9,329 nucleotides of DNA from assembly GCA_045106055.1 (NCBI GenBank), contig JBGCED010000118.1, positions 1-9,329 on the forward strand, given 5' to 3'. This DNA is from JBGCED01 sp045106055. GTDB taxonomy: Bacteria; Pseudomonadota; Alphaproteobacteria; CBDDJK01. The notes below the pieces were generated by a model. It saw only the letters and a program-made list of their open reading frames with translations. It ran no database searches and was not told the origin of the DNA. Positions within the stretch are counted from its first letter, which is position 1; each line of letters opens with the position of its first letter. The position numbers and the translations under genes were made by a program. Below, one piece after another: positions 7,398-9,329 of the stretch.

Positions 7398-9056
7398 TTA
7401 AGGATTGCTGTCAGAATAAATCCAGTTGCGTAAAATACCAACCGCTTCTTCTGGATGCTTATCAATTAATTCACCAATTCGCCGCAAAGATGATGCTTTA
7501 ATCTGCCCTTCAACATGGGCAATATCAATCAATGATTCTATGTCTTTGCCGTCCTTGCCGCCCTCGCCGCCAATGCTGGCCTCAGAATCGGGTCTGATTT
7601 CAACCACTTGACCATATTGATTAAGCACAACTTTTGGCTTATCTTTATCAAGTTCTTCGGCTTCTTCCATCGCATCGCGAAAATCCATAATCCGCAATAC
7701 CATCGGACGCACAACAAATAGCATAATCAGCACAAATACGCCAGCAATCGCTAAATATTCAACATAGCCCTTAATTTCTTTAACCGTAAAGCCCAGATAC
7801 ATTTTTTCTTTAACTTCGGGAACGGGTGCAGTATCAACAAATTGCATATTCACCAATTCCACCACATCACCGCGCGCTGGGTCAAAGCCGACCGCAGATT
7901 GTACTAAGCTTCTAAGGGTGATAATTTCTTCTTCGGTGCGCTCTTGATAGATAAAGTTACTTTCGCCATCCTCGATATAAGCACCATCAACCATCGCCGC
8001 GACCGACAGGCGCAATACCCTGCCAGGCGGCGTGATTTTATTGACTTGCACATTGCTGATTTCAAAATTAATGCGCTCTTCGGTGCGATTGCTGCTTTCA
8101 TTGATGCCCCCTGCATTTGCAGAAAATTGTTCGGCATCGGGCAAATTATTCGCGACCGTAACGCTGCCATCTGTGCCTTCGGAAGCGCGTGCATTTTCAA
8201 GAATATTTTCAGTTGACCTTGCCACCTGCTCATCGGGGTTAAAGCTGCTATGATTTTCAACCTGCTCGGAAAAATCCATATCCACATTAACTTCAACTCG
8301 AACTTTGCCAAAGCCAACTGTTTGTTCCAGCAGCTGGGTTACCTTGGTTGCAAGCTCTTGCTCATAGGCTTGGCGCATTTCATTGCCTTCGGTCATCGCC
8401 ATTGCGCTGCCATCGGTATCCCCGCCCGCATGCAGCAGCCCGCCCTTATTATCAACAATGGTAATGTTGCTGGGCATTAATTCAGGAATTGCTGTTGAGA
8501 CCAAATGTTGGATTGCCTTTACCTGATCGCCACTCAAGCGATCACCGCCCTTCATCTTTAGCACAATCGATGCTTTGGTCGTTTGCTTATCACGGGTAAA
8601 TAATTCGCGTTTTGGCAACACAATGTGAACGCGCGCAGAATTTACATTTTCAAGCCCCGCTATTGTTCGTGAAAGCTCGCCCTCAAGCGCGCGCAAACGG
8701 TTTACCTCTTGCACCAAATTGGATTGCCCAAGCGCGCTATCGCGGTCAAAAATTTCATAACCCAAGATTGACCCGCCAAGCCCTTCGCTTGCCATGGACA
8801 GGCGCAAATCGCCCACCAGCTCCTCGTCCACCCACACTTCGCTATTGCTGTTGCGAATGTCAAATTTAACGCCTTGATCAGCAAGCTTTTCAGAAATATT
8901 GCGCACAGAATCAAGCTCCAGCTCGCCAAAAAGCATGGTATAATTGGGGGTTGTGACCCGAAACATCATAAAGATAAAAAAGCCAATGACCAGCAGCGCA
9001 GTCCCCATGACCGCCGCCACCCTTGCAGGCCCCAATTTTGCAATAAAATCAATCAT
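7398..9056 (-). CDS. fliF: FliF, flagellar MS-ring protein
   Basis: FliF builds the MS ring in the inner membrane, the platform for the rotor and the export gate. The 552-residue length is normal for the family. Visible parts are a first membrane helix at about residues 12-33, ring-building motifs across about 45-205 (including the ARVHIVLPKRELF stretch at 141-153), a further periplasmic domain to about 420, and a second membrane helix at about 432-453. The cytoplasmic tail ends in the FliG-binding helix at about 519-546, with the typical SLRRIGELIDKHPEEAVGIL pattern. The linker before it (465-505) is charged and Gly-rich. The ATG start is supported by an AGGGA Shine-Dalgarno 9 bases upstream. 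It is the first flagellar gene in the window and is followed after 31 bases by fliG, which fits one transcript. Identification rests on several family motifs and the neighbours. Confidence 0.97.
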   Translation of the reverse strand: MIDFIAKLGPARVAAVMGTALLVIGFFIFMMFRVTTPNYTMLFGELELDSVRNISEKLADQGVKFDIRNSNSEVWVDEELVGDLRLSMASEGLGGSILGYEIFDRDSALGQSNLVQEVNRLRALEGELSRTIAGLENVNSARVHIVLPKRELFTRDKQTTKASIVLKMKGGDRLSGDQVKAIQHLVSTAIPELMPSNITIVDNKGGLLHAGGDTDGSAMAMTEGNEMRQAYEQELATKVTQLLEQTVGFGKVRVEVNVDMDFSEQVENHSSFNPDEQVARSTENILENARASEGTDGSVTVANNLPDAEQFSANAGGINESSNRTEERINFEISNVQVNKITPPGRVLRLSVAAMVDGAYIEDGESNFIYQERTEEEIITLRSLVQSAVGFDPARGDVVELVNMQFVDTAPVPEVKEKMYLGFTVKEIKGYVEYLAIAGVFVLIMLFVVRPMVLRIMDFRDAMEEAEELDKDKPKVVLNQYGQVVEIRPDSEASIGGEGGKDGKDIESLIDIAHVEGQIKASSLRRIGELIDKHPEEAVGILRNWIYSDSNP

Positions 9057-9065
9057 TAAAGCATG

Positions 9066-9070
9066 TCCCT
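9066..9070 (-). promoter_or_regulatory. Ribosome binding site of fliF
   Basis: In gene direction AGGGA stands 9 bases before the fliF ATG. It is one of the better Shine-Dalgarno sequences in the window and fixes the start codon. Confidence 0.75.
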
Positions 9071-9189
9071 AAACCCGATCACCCGCAAAAAGCCACACCA
9101 TATCTTTGCCCTAAAAGCCTAAGGGGTAGAATATGGGTTGCAATGCGCCTTAGCGGCTTGATATAATTTTGTATTTCTCTCTCAAATAC

Positions 9190-9240
9190 AGTTTTTGCAT
9201 GGGCAAGCATGATATAATATGACGCGCACACACAAAAACT
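9190..9240. repeat. Long-loop inverted repeat upstream of fliF
   Basis: AGTTTTTG (9190-9197) and CAAAAACT (9233-9240) are perfect 8-base inverted arms separated by 35 bases. The loop contains the TATAAT-like segment at 9214-9219. The spacing is long for a hairpin terminator, so paired binding sites or chance are as likely. Confidence 0.35.
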
Positions 9241-9244
9241 CTGA

Positions 9245-9263
9245 GTGAATATACATGATTCAC
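9245..9263. promoter_or_regulatory. Inverted repeat, possible operator upstream of fliF
   Basis: GTGAAT and ATTCAC are perfect 6-base arms around a 7-base spacer, about 190 bases before fliF. The 19-base size suits a dimeric regulator. A GANTC site (GATTC), the methylation target of CcrM in many alphaproteobacteria, overlaps the right arm. The regulator is not known, and a chance repeat in AT-rich DNA is possible. Confidence 0.35.
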
Positions 9264-9277
9264 ATAAACGCACCATA

Positions 9278-9298
9278 TTTTATTGAAGTTTTATTGAA
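9278..9298. repeat. 10-bp direct repeat with 11-bp period upstream of fliF
   Basis: TTTTATTGAA occurs at 9278-9287 and again at 9289-9298. In fliF direction this reads TCAA, seven bases, TCAA. The spacing equals that of the CtrA box (TTAA-N7-TTAA), with one mismatch in each half. It could be a degenerate site for such a tandem-half-site regulator, but the distance to fliF (over 220 bases) is large. Confidence 0.35.
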
Positions 9299-9329
9299 AA
9301 AATCACAGAAAAATGATTGTTTGAAATTT

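Larger units (their letters stand above)
9057..9329 (-). promoter_or_regulatory. Leader and probable promoter region of fliF
   Basis: No convincing gene lies in these 273 bases. The region is AT-rich in its far half (9240-9329) and should carry the promoter of the operon, because fliF is the first gene seen. I could not fix a promoter with confidence. A TATTAT/TATAAT-like segment at about 9212-9219 can be read on either strand, without a clear -35 partner. No canonical GG-N10-GC sigma-54 element was found, which fits an early-class operon that is itself upstream of FlbD-dependent genes. Repeats within the region are listed separately. Confidence 0.5.

Noticed and set aside
9085..9100. Sigma-54-like promoter (TGGTGTG...TTTGC) upstream of fliF
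   Set aside because: The GG and GC elements are separated by 11 bases instead of the required 10, and the -24 part matches poorly.
9079..9276. 65-residue Cys-containing open frame on the minus strand before fliF
   Set aside because: There is no Shine-Dalgarno sequence and no recognisable family, and it covers the presumed promoter region.
1..9329. CRISPR array, insertion sequence, tRNA or rRNA gene
   Set aside because: No spaced repeats, transposase, terminal repeats or cloverleaf-like sequence were seen; the window is filled by flagellar genes.

Overview
The window is a stretch of a flagellar operon from an alphaproteobacterium. Seven genes lie head to tail on the minus strand and fill positions 210 to 9056 almost without gaps. 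In transcription order they are fliF, fliG, fliH (flbE-type), fliN, a motA-like stator gene, flbD and flhA. The alphaproteobacterial assignment rests on FlbD, a sigma-54 activator typical of Caulobacter-like flagellar systems, and on the fliF-fliG-flbE-fliN-flbD-flhA order. The flbE-type FliH also fits. Base composition is moderate to AT-rich, unlike the GC-rich Caulobacter. I cannot name a genus from this sequence.

Layout. Positions 9057-9329 are the non-coding leader of fliF; they hold a good Shine-Dalgarno sequence, two inverted repeats and a direct repeat. Positions 3830-9056 encode the motor base: MS ring (FliF), rotor switch (FliG, FliN), export ATPase regulator (FliH) and one stator subunit (MotA-like). 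Positions 2480-3793 encode the transcription factor FlbD. Positions 210-2480 encode FlhA, the export gate. Positions 1-209 are non-coding as far as can be seen, with one hairpin followed by a T run facing the plus strand.

How the genes work together. FliF forms the membrane ring, FliG sits on its C-terminal tail, and FliN belongs to the C ring below. FliH links the export ATPase to FliN and FlhA, and FlhA is the gate that receives cargo. FlbD would switch on later sigma-54 flagellar promoters once the early structure is built. Gaps between genes are 5 to 37 bases, and flbD and flhA share one base (TAATG), so a single transcript is likely.

This is mostly a familiar locus, and I do not see a wholly new system. 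The points worth a second look are: a stator gene without motB, with Gln where MotA/PomA carry a rotor-facing Glu; a FliH about twice the usual size with five tandem 24-bp repeats and an acidic Gly-rich tail; an FlbD with a degenerate receiver domain and GAFSGA in place of GAFTGA; and an FlhA with an extra Pro/Gly-rich N-terminus.
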